A stretch of DNA of 64,000 bases from Hyperoodon ampullatus (GCA_949752795.1 CATKHW010000009.1:62001-126000); one strand, 5' to 3'. Counted from the stretch's first letter, positions 1 to 13,436 are shown. Made by a program: numbers and translations. The notes: generated from the sequence alone by a model not told the origin.

Positions 1-320
1 CATTTGTCATCACAATGCTCAATACACTTGTCATCACAATGCTCCCAGACTCTTGCCATCAGTGTGCTCCTTGAACACTGTCATGACAAGGCTCCATGCC
101 TTTTTCATTACAATGATCCATGCCTTTTTCATCACAATGCTCCAAGACCCGTGTAATCACAATGCTCCTTGCCCTGGTCATCACAAAGCTCCATGACACA
201 TGTCATCAGAATGCTCCTTGGACATCTCTCACAATGCTCCATGCCCTTGTAATTACAATGCTCCAAGACCCCTGTGATCACAATGCTCCATGCCCCTTTT
301 CATCAAAATGCTCCATGAGA
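1..320 (+). repeat. Partial block at left edge (gamma tail)
   Basis: Positions 1-320 match 7740-8059 at a constant offset of 7,739 bp with few differences; for example CCAAGACCCC near 256 corresponds to CCAATACCCC near 7,995. The window therefore opens inside the HOR core, and the array continues to the left. Confidence 0.9.
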
Positions 321-1632
321 CTTCTCATCACAAGGCTCCATGGTCTTCTCATCAGAGTGCTCCAGGACCTTGTCATCACAATGCTCCATGACCCATTTCA
401 TCAGAATACTCCATGAATATTTTCAGCTCAATGCTCGATGATCTTCTCATTACAATGCTCCATGACCCCTGTCATCACAATGCTCCATGCTCCTTGATAT
501 CAAAATGATCCATGACCTCTGTCATCACAGTGCTCCAAACCCTTGTGATCACATTGTTCCATAACACTTGTCATCACAACGCTCCATGATGACTGTCATC
601 ACAATACTCCATGCCCTTGTCATCACAATGCTCCATGACCTTTGTCATCACAATGCTCATACACTTGTCATCACAATGCTCCCTGACACTTGTTGTCAGA
701 AGGCTTCTCGAAACCTGTCATGGAAAGGCTCTATGCCTTTTTCATCACAATGCTCCATGCCCTTTTCATCACAATGCTCCATGCCATTGTCATCACAATA
801 CTCCACAAGCTTGTCATCAGAATGCTCCATGACCCTTGTCATCACAATGCTCCATGACCCCTGTCATCACAAAGCTCCATGACACCTGTCATCACAATTC
901 TCCACCATGCCCCTTGTCATTACAGTTCTCCATGACGCTCGTCATCAAAATTATCCATGGTCTTCTAGTCACAATGTTCCACCGTCTTTCAATCACAATG
1001 CTCCATGACCCTTGAAATCACAATGTTACATGCTCTTGTAATCACATTCTCCATGCACTTGTCATCGCATTGCTCCATGACCCCTGTCATAGCAAGCCTC
1101 ATGTGCTTTTCATCACAGTGCTTCACGAACTTGTCATCAAATTCTCAAAAGCCCTTGTCATCACAATGCTCCATGCCCTTTTCATCACAATGCTCCATGA
1201 CCATTGTCATCACAATGCTCCAAGCCCTTGTCATCACAATGCTCCATTACCTTTGTCGTCACAACCCTCCATGACAATTGGCATCACAATTTTCCATGCC
1301 ATTGTCATCACAATGGAACATGACATATGCCATCACAATGAACCCTGACACCTGTCTTCACAATACTCCATGACCTTGTCATCACTATGCTCCATGCCCT
1401 TGTCATAACAATGCTCCATGCCTTTGTCAGCACAATGCTCCATGACCCTTGTTATCACAATGCTCCATGCGCTTGTCAGAACAATGCTCCATGACCCATG
1501 TCATCACAGTGTGCCATGCACTTGTCATCACAATGCTCCCCAAACTTGTCATCACAATGCTCCATAAACGTTGTCATCACAAAGCTCCATGCACTTCGAA
1601 TCAAAATGCTCTCTCACCACTGATATCTCAAT

Positions 1633-1662
1633 TTTCCATCACTAGTCATCACAATACTCCCT
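1633..1662 (+). repeat. Short 22-bp marker monomer with ACTAGT (first of a class)
   Basis: The string TTCCATCACTAGTCATC makes one monomer only about 22 bp long. The same short monomer recurs once in each alpha and gamma block (for example near 3,582, 7,046, 9,377, 12,789, 16,255 and 18,583). It also occurs in the diverged right flank near 50,057, 53,150, 54,654 and 62,781, with variants near 51,675, 58,492 and 61,271. Beta blocks lack it. It is useful as a phase marker; no function can be read from it. Confidence 0.85.
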
Positions 1663-2053
1663 CACCCCTGTCATCACAATGTTACACGGCCTTGTCATCA
1701 CAAGGCTCCATGACCCGAGTAATCACAATGCTCCATACCCCTTTTCATCTCAATGCTCCATGAACCCTGTCATCACAACGAACCATGCCCATCATCATAA
1801 TGCTTCATGCTATTGTCATCACAATGAAATGAAAATGCTCCATGACCTCTGTCATCACAATGCTCCCAACCCTTGTGATCACAATGCTCCATAACACTTG
1901 TCATCACAACGCCCCATGAGGCTCGCCATCACAATTATCCATGCACTTCTCATCACAATGTGCCATGACCTTTGTCATCACAATGCTCAATACACTTGTC
2001 ATCACAATGCTCCCTGACACTTGTCGTCAGTATGCTTCTTGAACCCTGTCATG

Positions 2054-2076
2054 AAAAGGCTCCATGCCTTTTTCAT
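2054..2076. other. Beta/alpha recombination junction
   Basis: Up to 2,054 the sequence is of the type that normally leads into beta (GTCGTCAGTATGCTTC, then GTCATGAAAAGG, as near 3,965-4,000). From 2,076 it is of the type that normally leads into alpha (TTTTTCATTACAATG, as near 101-114), not beta-type TTTTTCATGATAATG. The switch explains the alpha-alpha order at 321-4,229. Confidence 0.8.
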
Positions 2077-2287
2077 TACAATGATCCATGCCTTTTTCAT
2101 CACAATGCTCCAAGACCCGTGTAATCACAATGCTCTTGCCCTGGTCATCACAAAGCTCCATGACACATGTCATCAGAATGCTCCTTGGACATCTCTCACA
2201 ATGCTCCATGCCCTTGTAATTACAAGGCTCCAAGACCCCTGTGATCACAATGCTCCATGCCCCTTTTCATCAGAATGCTCCATGAGA

Positions 2288-4229
2288 CTTCTCATCACAA
2301 GGCTCCATGGTCTTCTCATCAGAGTGCTCCAGGACCTTGTCATCACAATGCTCCATGACCCATTTCATCAGAATACTCCATGAATATTTTTAGCTCAATG
2401 CTCCATGATCTTCTCATTACAATGCTCCATGACCCCTGTCATCACAATGCTCCATGCTCCTTGATATCAAAATGATCCATGACCTCTGTCATCACAGTGC
2501 TCCAAACCCTTGTGATCACATTGTTCCATAACACTTGTCATCACAACGCTCCATGATGCCTGTCATCACAATACTCCATGCCCTTGTCATCACAATGCTC
2601 CATGACCTTTGTCATCACAATGCTCAATACACTTGTCATCACAATGCTCCCTGACACTTGTTGTCAGAAGGCTTCTCGAAACCTGTCATGGAAAGGCTCT
2701 ATGCCTTTTTCATCACAATGTTCCATGCCCTTTTCACAACAATGCTCCATGCCATTGTCATCACAATACTCCACAAGCTTGTCATCAGAATGCTCCATGA
2801 CCCTTGTCATCACAATGCTCCATGAACCCTGTCATCACAATTCTCCATGCCCCTTGTCATTACAGTTCTCCATGACGCTCATCATCAAAATTATCCATGG
2901 TCTTCTAGTCAGAATGTTCCACCGTCTTTCAATCACAATGCTCCATTACCCTTGAAATCACAATGTTACATGCTCTTGTAATCACATTCTCCATGCACTT
3001 GTCATCGCATTGCTCCATGACCCCTGTCATAGCAAGCCTCATGTGCTTTTCATCACAGTGCTTCACGAACTTGTCATCAAAATTCTCAAAAGCCCTTGTC
3101 ATCACAATGCTCCATGCCCTTTTCATCACAATGCTCCATGACCATTGTCATCACAATGCTCCAAGCCCTTGTCATCACAATGCTCCATTACCTTTGTCGT
3201 CACAACCCTCCATGACAATTGGCATCACAATTTTCCATGCCATTGTCATCACAATGGAACATGACATATGCCATCACAATGAACCCTGACACCTGTCTTC
3301 ACAATACTCCATGACCTTGTCATCACTATGCTCCATGCCCTTGTCATAACAATGCTCCATGCCTTTGTCAGCACAATGCTCCATGACCCTTGTTATCACA
3401 ATGCTCCATGCGCTTGTCAGAACAATGCTCCATGACCCATGTCATCACAGTGTGCCATGCACTTGTCATCACAATGCTCCCCAAACTTGTCATCACAATG
3501 CTCCATAAACGTTGTCATCACAAAGCTCCATGCACTTCGAATCAAAATGCTCTCTCACCACTGATATCTCAATTTTCCATCACTAGTCATCACAATACTC
3601 CCTCACCCCTGTCATCACAATGTTACACGGCCTTGTCATCACAAGGCTCCATGACCCGAGTAATCACAATGCTCCATACCCCTTTTCATCTCAATGCTCC
3701 ATGAACCCTGTCATCACAACGAACCATGCCCATCATCATAATGCTTCATGCTATTGTCATCACAATGAAATGAAAATGCTCCATGACCTCTGTCATCACA
3801 ATGCTCCCAACCCTTGTGATCACAATGCTCCATAACACTTGTCATCACAACGCCCCATGAGGCTCGCCATCACAATTATCCATGCACTTCTCATCACAAT
3901 GTGCCATGACCTTTGTCATCACAATGCTCAATACACTTGTCATCACAATGCTCCCTGACACTTGTCGTCAGTATGCTTCTTGAACCCTGTCATGAAAAGG
4001 CTCCATGCCTTTTTCATGATAATGATCCATGCCTTTTTCATCACAATGCTCCAAGACCCCTGTAATCACAATGCTCCATGCCCTGGTCATCACAAGGCTC
4101 CATGACGAATGTCATAAGAATGCTCCTTAGACATCTCTCACAATGTTGCATGCCCTTTTCATCACAATGTTCCAAGACCCCTGTAATCACAATGCTCCAT
4201 GCCCCTTTACATCAGAATGCTCCATGAGA
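2288..4229 (+). repeat. Alpha block 2 (1,942 bp, one monomer short)
   Basis: This second alpha copy follows the first directly, giving alpha-alpha instead of alpha-beta. It lacks one 25-bp monomer near 2,840, the AGCTCCATGACACC monomer present near 860 and 23,808. It has the undeleted TCAAAATTC allele near 3,078. It reads GCTCAATACAC near 2,624, where the first alpha copy (near 655) and most others read GCTCATACAC. The latter is a beta/gamma-like allele, so this copy is a mosaic. Confidence 0.85.
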
Positions 4230-5676
4230 CTTCTCATCACAGGGCTCCATGGGCTTCTCATCACAATGCTCCAGGACCTTGTCATCACAATGCTCCATGA
4301 CCCCTTTCATCAGAATACTCCATGAACATTTTCAGCTCAATGCTCCATGATCTTCTCATCACAATGCTCCATGACCCCTGTCATCACAATGCTCCATGCT
4401 CCTTGATATCAAAATGATCCATGACCTCTGTCATCACAGTGCTCCAAACCCTTGTGATCACATTGTTCCATAACACTTGTCATCACAACGCTCCATGATG
4501 CCTGTCATCACAATACTCCATGCACTTGTCATCACAATGCTCCATGACCTTTGTCATCACAATGTTCAATACACTTGTCATCACAATGCTCCCTGACACT
4601 TGTCGTCAGAATGCTTCTCGAACCCTGTCATGGAAAGGCTCTATGCCTTTTTCATCACAATGCTCCATGCCCTTTTCATCACAATGCTCCACGCCATTGT
4701 CATCACAATACTCCACAAGCTTGTCATCAGAATGCTCCATGACACTTGTCATCACAATGCTCCATGACGCTTGTCATCACAGTGCTCCATGACACTTGTC
4801 ATCAAAATGCTCCATGCCTTTGTCAGCAAAATGCTTCATGGCATTGTCATCATAATGCTCCATGCGCTTGTCATCACAATACTCCATTCCCATTGTCATC
4901 AAAATCCTCGGTGAACCTTGGGTTCACATTTCTTCATGCCCTTGTCATTACAATGCTCCATGCTCCTTGAAATCAAAATGATCCATGACCTCTGTCATCA
5001 CAATGCTACAAACCCTTGTGATCACAATGTTCCATAAGACTTGTCATCACAACGCTCCATGATGCCTGTCATTACAATGCTGCATGAACTTTGTCATCAC
5101 AATGCTAAATACACTTGTCAACACAATGCTCCCTGACACTTATCTTCAGAATGCTCCTTGAACCCTGTAATGAAAAGGCTCCATTCCTTTTTCATAACAA
5201 TGCTCCATGCCCTTTTCATCACAATGCTCCATGACAGTGTCATCACAATACTCCGCAAGCTTGTCATCAGAATGCTCCATGACCCCTGTCATCACAATGA
5301 TCCATGACACCTGTCATCAAAATGCGCCATTTTCCTTGTCATTACAGTGCTCCATGACGCTCGCCATCACAATTATCCATGACCTTCTCATAACAATGCT
5401 CCACGGTCTTGCGATCACAATGCTCAATGCCCTGGTCATCACAGTGCTCCATGTCCCTTGTCATCACATTTCTCCACGTCCATGTCATCACAATGCTCCA
5501 TGACACCTGTCATAGCAAGCTCCATGTGCTTTTCATCACAGTGCTTCACGAACTTGTCATCAAAATTCTCAAAAGCCCTTGTCATCACAATGCTCCATGC
5601 CCTTTTCATCACAATGCTCCAAGACCCCTGTAATCACAATGCACCATGCCCCTTTTCATCAGAATGCTCCATGAGA
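4230..5676 (+). repeat. Beta block 1 (1,447 bp)
   Basis: This is the first complete beta block. Its signature is a run of odd monomers at about 4,810-4,985, including AAAATCCTCGGTGAACC and CTTGGGTTCACATTTC near 4,917, which lacks the usual TCATCACA core. Beta has no ACTAGT monomer. It reads GCCATTTTCC near 5,335 and GTTGCATGCC near 4,145, alleles shared with the other left-hand copies. Confidence 0.88.
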
Positions 5677-8059
5677 CTTCTCATCACAAGGCTCCATGGT
5701 CTTCTCATCACAATGCTCCAGGACCTTGTCATCACAATGCTCCATGACCCCTTTCATCAGAATACTCCATGAACATTTTCAGCTCAATGCTCCATGATCT
5801 TCTCATCACAATGCTCCATGACCCCTGTCATCACAATGCTCCATGCTCCTTGATATCAAAATGATCCATGACCTCTGTCATCACAGTGCTCCAAACCCTT
5901 GTGATCACATTGTTCCATAACACTTGTCATCACAATGCTCCATGATGCCTGTCATCACAATACTCCATGCCCTTGTCATCACAATGCTCCATGACCTTTG
6001 TCATCACAATGCTCAATACACCTGTCATCACAATGCTCCCTGACACTTGTCGTCAGAATGCTTCTCGAACCCTGTCATGAAAGGGCTGTATGCCTTTTTC
6101 ATCACAATGCTCCATGCCCTTTTCATCACAATGCTCCACGCCATTGTCATCACAATACTCCACAAGCCTGTCATCAGAATGCTCCATGACACTTGTCATC
6201 ACAATTCCCCATGACCCCTGTCATCACAATGCTCCAGGCCCCTTGTCATTACAGTTCTCCATGACGCTCGTCATCACAATTATCCATGGTCTTCTCATCA
6301 CAATGCTCCACCGTCTTGCCATCACAATGCTCCATGACACTTCAAATCACAATGCTACATGCTCTTGTAATCACATTCTCCATGAACTTGTCATCACAAT
6401 GCTCCATGACCCCTGTCATAGCAAGCACCATGTGCTTTTCATCACAGTGCTTCACGAACTTGTCATCAAAATTCTCAAAAGCCCTTGTCATCACAATGCT
6501 CCATGCCCTTTTCATCACAATGATCCATGACCATTGTCATCAAAATGTTCCATTACATGTGTCATCACAATCATCCATGACACTTGTCATCACAATGCTC
6601 CATGCCGTTGTCATCACAATGCACCATGACATAGGTCATCACAATGCTCCCTGACACCTGACTTCACAATACTCCATAACCTTTTCTTCACAGTGCTCCA
6701 TGCCCTTGTCATCACAGTGTGCAATGCCCACTGTCATCACAATAATCCATGAAATTTTTCAGACTGATGCTCCATGCCCCTGTCATCACAATGATCCATG
6801 CACTTGTCATCACAATGCTCCATGACACCTGTCATCACAATGCTCCGTGTCTCCAGTCATCACAATGCTTCAAGACTTTGTCATCAGAATGGTCCATGCC
6901 CTCATCATCACAAGTCTCTGTGACATTTGTCACCACAATGCTCCATGAATATTTCATCACAATGCTCTGTGACACTTGGCATCACAATGCTCCATGCACT
7001 TCTCATGAAAATGCTCTCTCACCACTGATATCACAATGTTCCATCACTAGTCATCACCATACTCCTTCACCCCTGTCATCACAATGTTCCATGACCCCTA
7101 TCATCACAATGCTACATGCCATTATCATCACAATGCACCACTCGCTTGTCATCAAAATGCTCCATGACTTTTGTCATCACAAAGCTCCATGACCCTTGGC
7201 ATCACAATGCTCCATGCCATTGTCATACAATGCTTCATGAAGCCTCTCATCACATTGCTCCATTCCCTTATCATCGCAAAGCTCCATGACGCTTTTCATC
7301 ACAATGCTCGATGCCCTTCTAATCACAATGCTCCATGATCTTGTCATTACAATCCTCCATGACCCATGTATCACAGTGTTCCGTGTCCTTTTCATCACAA
7401 TGCTCCATGCCCACTATCACCACAATAATCCATGAAAATTTTCAGACAAATGCTCCATGCCCTTGTCATCACAAAGCTCCATGACGCATGTCATCAGAAT
7501 GCTCCATGGCCTTCTCATTCACAATGCTCCATGCCCTTGCCATCACAATGCTCCAAGACACCTGTAATCACAATGCTCCATGTCCCTTTTCATCTCAATG
7601 ATCCATGAACCCTGTCATCACACTGCAACATGCCCATCATCATAATGCTTCATGCTATTGTCATCCCAATGAAATCAAAATGCTCCATGACCTCTGTAAT
7701 CACAATGCTCCAAACCCTTGTGATCACAATGTTCCATAACATTTGTCATCACAATGCTCAATACACTTGTCATCACAATGCTCCCAGACTCTTGCCATCA
7801 GTGTGCTCCTTGAACACTGTCATGACAAGGCTCCATGCCTTTTTCATTACAATGATCCATGCCTTTTTCATCACAATGCTCCAAGACCCGTGTAATCACA
7901 ATGCTCCTTGCCCTGGTCATCACAAAGCTCCATGACACATGTCATCAGAATGCTCCTTGGACATCTCTCACAATGCTCCATGCCCTTGTAATTACAATGC
8001 TCCAATACCCCTGTGATCACAATGCTCCATGCCCCTTTTCATCAAAATGCTCCATGAGA
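5677..8059 (+). repeat. Gamma block 1 (2,383 bp, no 197-bp duplication)
   Basis: The gamma signature is GAAAGGGCTGTATGCC near 6,080, CATGAAATTTTTCAGACTG near 6,750 and a one-base-short monomer CCATGTATCACAGTG near 7,363. The ACTAGT monomer lies near 7,046. Alleles are AGCACCATG near 6,424, CAGACTGATG near 6,755 and GACACTTGGC near 6,970. The single-copy state of the eight-monomer segment makes this the short form. Confidence 0.88.
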
Positions 8060-10024
8060 CTTCTCATCACAAGGCTCCATGGTCTTCTCATCAGAGTGCT
8101 CCAGGACCTTGTCATCACAATGCTCCATGACCCATTTCATCAGAATACTCCATGAATATTTTCAGCTCAATGCTCGATGATCTTCTCATTACAATGCTCC
8201 ATGACCCCTGTCATCACAATGCTCCATGCTCCTTGATATCAAAATGATCCATGACCTCTGTCATCACAGTGCTCCAAACCCTTGTGATCACATTGTTCCA
8301 TAACACTTGTCATCACAACGCTCCATGATGACTGTCATCACAATACTCCATGCCCTTGTCATCACAATGCTCCATGACCTTTGTCATCACAATGCTCATA
8401 CACTTGTCATCACAATGCTCCCTGACACTTGTTGTCAGAAGGCTTCTCGAAACCTGTCATGGAAAGGCTCTATGCCTTTTTCATCACAATGCTCCATGCC
8501 CTTTTCATCACAATGCTCCATGCCATTGTCATCACAATACTCCACAAGCTTGTCATCAGAATGCTCCATGACCCTTGTCATCACAATGCTCCATGACCCC
8601 TGTCATCACAAAGCTCCATGACACCTGTCATCACAATTCTCCATGCCCCTTGTCATTACAGTTCTCCATGATGCTCGTCATCAAAATTATCCATGGTCTT
8701 CTAGTCACAATGTTCCACCGTCTTTCAATCACAATGCTCCATGACCCTTGAAATCACAATGTTACATGCTCTTGTAATCACATTCTCCATGCACTTGTCA
8801 TCGCATTGCTCCATGACCCCTGTCATAGCAAGCCTCATGTGCTTTTCATCACAGTGCTTCACGAACTTGTCATCAAATTCTCAAAAGCCCTTGTCATCAC
8901 AATGCTCCATGCCCTTTTCATCACAATGCTCCATGACCATTGTCATCACAATGCTCCAAGCCCTTGTCATCACAATGCTCCATTACCTTTGTCGTCACAA
9001 CCCTCCATGACAATTGGCATCACAATTTTCCATGCCATTGTCATCACAATGGAACATGACATATGCCATCACAATGAACCCTGACACCTGTCTTCACAAT
9101 ACTCCATGACCTTGTCATCACTATGCTCCATGCCCTTGTCATAACAATGCTCCATGCCTTTGTCAGCACAATGCTCCATGACCCTTGTTATCACAATGCT
9201 CCATGCGCTTGTCAGAACAATGCTCCATGACCCATGTCATCACAGTGTGCCATGCACTTGTCATCACAATGCTCCCCAAACTTGTCATCACAATGCTCCA
9301 TAAACGTTGTCATCACAAAGCTCCATGCACTTCGAATCAAAATGCTCTCTCACCACTGATATCTCAATTTTCCATCACTAGTCATCACAATACTCCCTCA
9401 CCCCTGTCATCACAATGTTACACGGCCTTGTCATCACAAGGCTCCATGACCCGAGTAATCACAATGCTCCATACCCCTTTTCATCTTAATGCTCCATGAA
9501 CCCTGTCATCACAACGAACCATGCCCATCATCATAATGCTTCATGCTATTGTCATCACAATGAAATGAAAATGCTCCATGACCTCTGTCATCACAATGCT
9601 CCCAACCCTTGTGATCACAATGCTCCATAACACTTGTCATCACAACGCCCCATGAGGCTCGCCATCACAATTATCCATGCACTTCTCATCACAATGTGCC
9701 ATGACCTTTGTCATCACAATGCTCAATACACTTGTCATCACAATGCTCCCTGACACTTGTCGTCAGTATGCTTCTTGAACCCTGTCATGAAAAGGCTCCA
9801 TGCCTTTTTCATGATAATGATCCATGCCTTTTTCATCACAATGCTCCAAGACCCCTGTAATCACAATGCTCCATGCCCTGGTCATCACAAGGCTCCATGA
9901 CGAATGTCATAAGAATGCTCCTTAGACATCTCTCACAATGTTGCATGCCCTTTTCATCACAATGTTCCAAGACCCCTGTAATCACAATGCTCCATGCCCC
10001 TTTACATCAGAATGCTCCATGAGA
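8060..10024 (+). repeat. Alpha block 3 (1,965 bp)
   Basis: This is a canonical alpha with the GATGACTG and TCAAATTC alleles. It carries a variant TCATCTTAATGC near 9,481, where nearly all other alpha copies read TCATCTCAATGC. The only other block with this variant is the next alpha copy (near 12,893), marking the two as recent duplicates. Confidence 0.88.
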
Positions 10025-11471
10025 CTTCTCATCACAGGGCTCCATGGGCTTCTCATCACAATGCTCCAGGACCTTGTCATCACAATGCTCCATGACCCCT
10101 TTCATCAGAATACTCCATGAACATTTTCAGCTCAATGCTCCATGATCTTCTCATCACAATGCTCCATGACCCCTGTCATCACAATGCTCCATGCTCCTTG
10201 ATATCAAAATGATCCATGACCTCTGTCATCACAGTGCTCCAAACCCTTGTGATCACATTGTTCCATAACACTTGTCATCACAACGCTCCATGATGCCTGT
10301 CATCACAATACTCCATGCACTTGTCATCACAATGCTCCATGACCTTTGTCATCACAATGCTCAATACACTTGTCATCACAATGCTCCCTGACACTTGTCG
10401 TCAGAATGCTTCTCGAACCCTGTCATGGAAAGGCTCTATGCCTTTTTCATCACAATGCTCCATGCCCTTTTCATCACAATGCTCCACGCCATTGTCATCA
10501 CAATACTCCACAAGCTTGTCATCAGAATGCTCCATGACACTTGTCATCACAATGCTCCATGACGCTTGTCATCACAGTGCTCCATGACACTTGTCATCAA
10601 AATGCTCCATGCCTTTGTCAGCAAAATGCTTCATGGCATTGTCATCATAATGCTCCATGCGCTTGTCATCACAATACTCCATTCCCATTGTCATCAAAAT
10701 CCTCGGTGAACCTTGGGTTCACATTTCTTCATGCCCTTGTCATTACAATGCTCCATGCTCCTTGAAATCAAAATGATCCATGACCTCTGTCATCACAATG
10801 CTACAAACCCTTGTGATCACAATGTTCCATAAGACTTGTCATCACAACGCTCCATGATGCCTGTCATTACAATGCTGCATGAACTTTGTCATCACAATGC
10901 TAAATACACTTGTCAACACAATGCTCCCTGACACTTATCTTCAGAATGCTCCTTGAACCCTGTAATGAAAAGGCTCCATTCCTTTTTCATAACAATGCTC
11001 CATGCCCTTTTCATCACAATGCTCCATGACAGTGTCATCACAATACTCCGCAAGCTTGTCATCAGAATGCTCCATGACCCCTGTCATCACAATGATCCAT
11101 GACACCTGTCATCAAAATGCGCCATTTTCCTTGTCATTACAGTGCTCCATGACGCTCGTCATCACAATTATCCATGACCTTCTCATAACAATGCTCCACG
11201 GTCTTGCGATCACAATGCTCAATGCCCTGGTCATCACAGTGCTCCATGTCCCTTGTCATCACATTTCTCCACGTCCATGTCATCACAATGCTCCATGACA
11301 CCTGTCATAGCAAGCTCCATGTGCTTTTCATCACAGTGCTTCACGAACTTGTCATCAAAATTCTCAAAAGCCCTTGTCATCACAATGCTCCATGCCCTTT
11401 TCATCACAATGCTCCAAGACCCCTGTAATCACAATGCACCATGCCCCTTTTCATCAGAATGCTCCATGAGA
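10025..11471 (+). repeat. Beta block 2 (1,447 bp)
   Basis: The sequence is nearly identical to beta block 1 at a distance of 5,795 bp, including the CTTGGGTTCAC signature near 10,712. It carries the left-hand alleles GCCATTTTCC and GTTGCATGCC. Confidence 0.88.
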
Positions 11472-13436
11472 CTTCTCATCACAAGGCTCCATGGTCTTCT
11501 CATCACAATGCTCCAGGACCTTGTCATCACAATGCTCCATGACCCCTTTCATCAGAATACTCCATGAACATTTTCAGCTCAATGCTCCATGATCTTCTCA
11601 TCACAATGCTCCATGACCCCTGTCATCACAATGCTCCATGCTCCTTGATATCAAAATGATCCATGACCTCTGTCATCACAGTGCTCCAAACCCTTGTGAT
11701 CACATTGTTCCATAACACTTGTCATCACAATGCTCCATGATGACTGTCATCACAATACTCCATGCCCTTGTCATCACAATGCTCCATGACCTTTGTCATC
11801 ACAATGCTCATACACTTGTCATCACAATGCTCCCTGACACTTGTTGTCAGAAGGCTTCTCGAAACCTGTCATGGAAAGGCTCTATGCCTTTTTCATCACA
11901 ATGCTCCATGCCCTTTTCATCACAATGCTCCATGCCATTGTCATCACAATACTCCACAAGCTTGTCATCAGAATGCTCCATGACCCTTGTCATCACAATG
12001 CTCCATGACCCCTGTCATCACAAAGCTCCATGACACCTGTCATCACAATTCTCCATGCCCCTTGTCATTACAGTTCTCCATGACGCTCGTCATCAAAATT
12101 ATCCATGGTCTTCTAGTCACAATGTTCCACCGTCTTTCAATCACAATGCTCCATGACCCTTGAAATCACAATGTTACATGCTCTTGTAATCACATTCTCC
12201 ATGCACTTGTCATCGCATTGCTCCATGACCCCTGTCATAGCAAGCCTCATGTGCTTTTCATCACAGTGCTTCACGAACTTGTCATCAAATTCTCAAAAGC
12301 CCTTGTCATCACAATGCTCCATGCCCTTTTCATCACAATGCTCCATGACCATTGTCATCACAATGCTCCAAGCCCTTGTCATCACAATGCTCCATTACCT
12401 TTGTCGTCACAACCCTCCATGACAATTGGCATCACAATTTTCCATGCCATTGTCATCACAATGGAACATGACATATGCCATCACAATGAACCCTGACACC
12501 TGTCTTCACAATACTCCATGACCTTGTCATCACTATGCTCCATGCCCTTGTCATAACAATGCTCCATGCCTTTGTCAGCACAATGCTCCATGACCCTTGT
12601 TATCACAATGCTCCATGCGCTTGTCAGAACAATGCTCCATGACCCATGTCATCACAGTGTGCCATGCACTTGTCATCACAATGCTCCCCAAACTTGTCAT
12701 CACAATGCTCCATAAACGTTGTCATCACAAAGCTCCATGCACTTCGAATCAAAATGCTCTCTCACCACTGATATCTCAATTTTCCATCACTAGTCATCAC
12801 AATACTCCCTCACCCCTGTCATCACAATGTTACACGGCCTTGTCATCACAAGGCTCCATGACCCGAGTAATCACAATGCTCCATACCCCTTTTCATCTTA
12901 ATGCTCCATGAACCCTGTCATCACAACGAACCATGCCCATCATCATAATGCTTCATGCTATTGTCATCACAATGAAATGAAAATGCTCCATGACCTCTGT
13001 CATCACAATGCTCCCAACCCTTGTGATCACAATGCTCCATAACACTTGTCATCACAACGCCCCATGAGGCTCGCCATCACAATTATCCATGCACTTCTCA
13101 TCACAATGTGCCATGACCTTTGTCATCACAATGCTCAATACACTTGTCATCACAATGCTCCCTGACACTTGTCGTCAGTATGCTTCTTGAACCCTGTCAT
13201 GAAAAGGCTCCATGCCTTTTTCATGATAATGATCCATGCCTTTTTCATCACAATGCTCCAAGACCCCTGTAATCACAATGCTCCATGCCCTGGTCATCAC
13301 AAGGCTCCATGACGAATGTCATAAGAATGCTCCTTAGACATCTCTCACAATGTTGCATGCCCTTTTCATCACAATGTTCCAAGACCCCTGTAATCACAAT
13401 GCTCCATGCCCCTTTACATCAGAATGCTCCATGAGA
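11472..13436 (+). repeat. Alpha block 4 (1,965 bp) with a gamma-type head
   Basis: The first 260 bases are gamma-type: GAACATTTTCAG near 11,566, GCTCCATGATCTTCTCATCAC near 11,584 and CACAATGCTCC at 11,726-11,736. From 11,743 the block is alpha-type (GATGACTGTC, then GCTCATACAC). It shares the rare TCATCTTAATGC variant with alpha block 3. It sits where gamma would be expected, giving alpha-beta-alpha-beta-gamma. Confidence 0.87.
11731..11743. other. Gamma/alpha recombination junction
   Basis: T at 11,731 (CACAATGCTCC) is the gamma allele; alphas read CACAACGCTCC. A at 11,743 (GATGACTG) is the allele of most left-hand alphas; gammas read GATGCCTG. Flanking differences agree on each side (GAACATTTTCAG to the left, GCTCATACAC to the right). 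The exchange therefore lies in the identical bases between. Confidence 0.85.

Larger units (their letters stand above)
321..2287 (+). repeat. Alpha block 1 (1,967 bp)
   Basis: This alpha copy has the GATGACTG allele near 590 and a 1-base deletion at about 1,140 (TCAAATTC instead of TCAAAATTC). It also has a private 3-base insertion near 904 (CTCCACCATGCC) and a private 1-base deletion near 2,136 (GCTCTTGCC for GCTCCTTGCC). These account for its length relative to the usual 1,965 bp. It contains the 22-bp ACTAGT monomer at 1,641 and the landmark GCTATTGTC at 1,809. Confidence 0.88.

Noticed and set aside
1597..1615. CENP-B box-like site around TTCGAATC
   Set aside because: The TTCG start is present but the A and CGGG positions of the box are not. 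I found no proper match elsewhere.
2027..2248. Minus-strand open frames with MEHCDDKGMEHCD-like peptides
   Set aside because: These are the reverse complement of the same monomer; they recur wherever 24-bp monomers happen to run without a stop and have no recognisable protein family.
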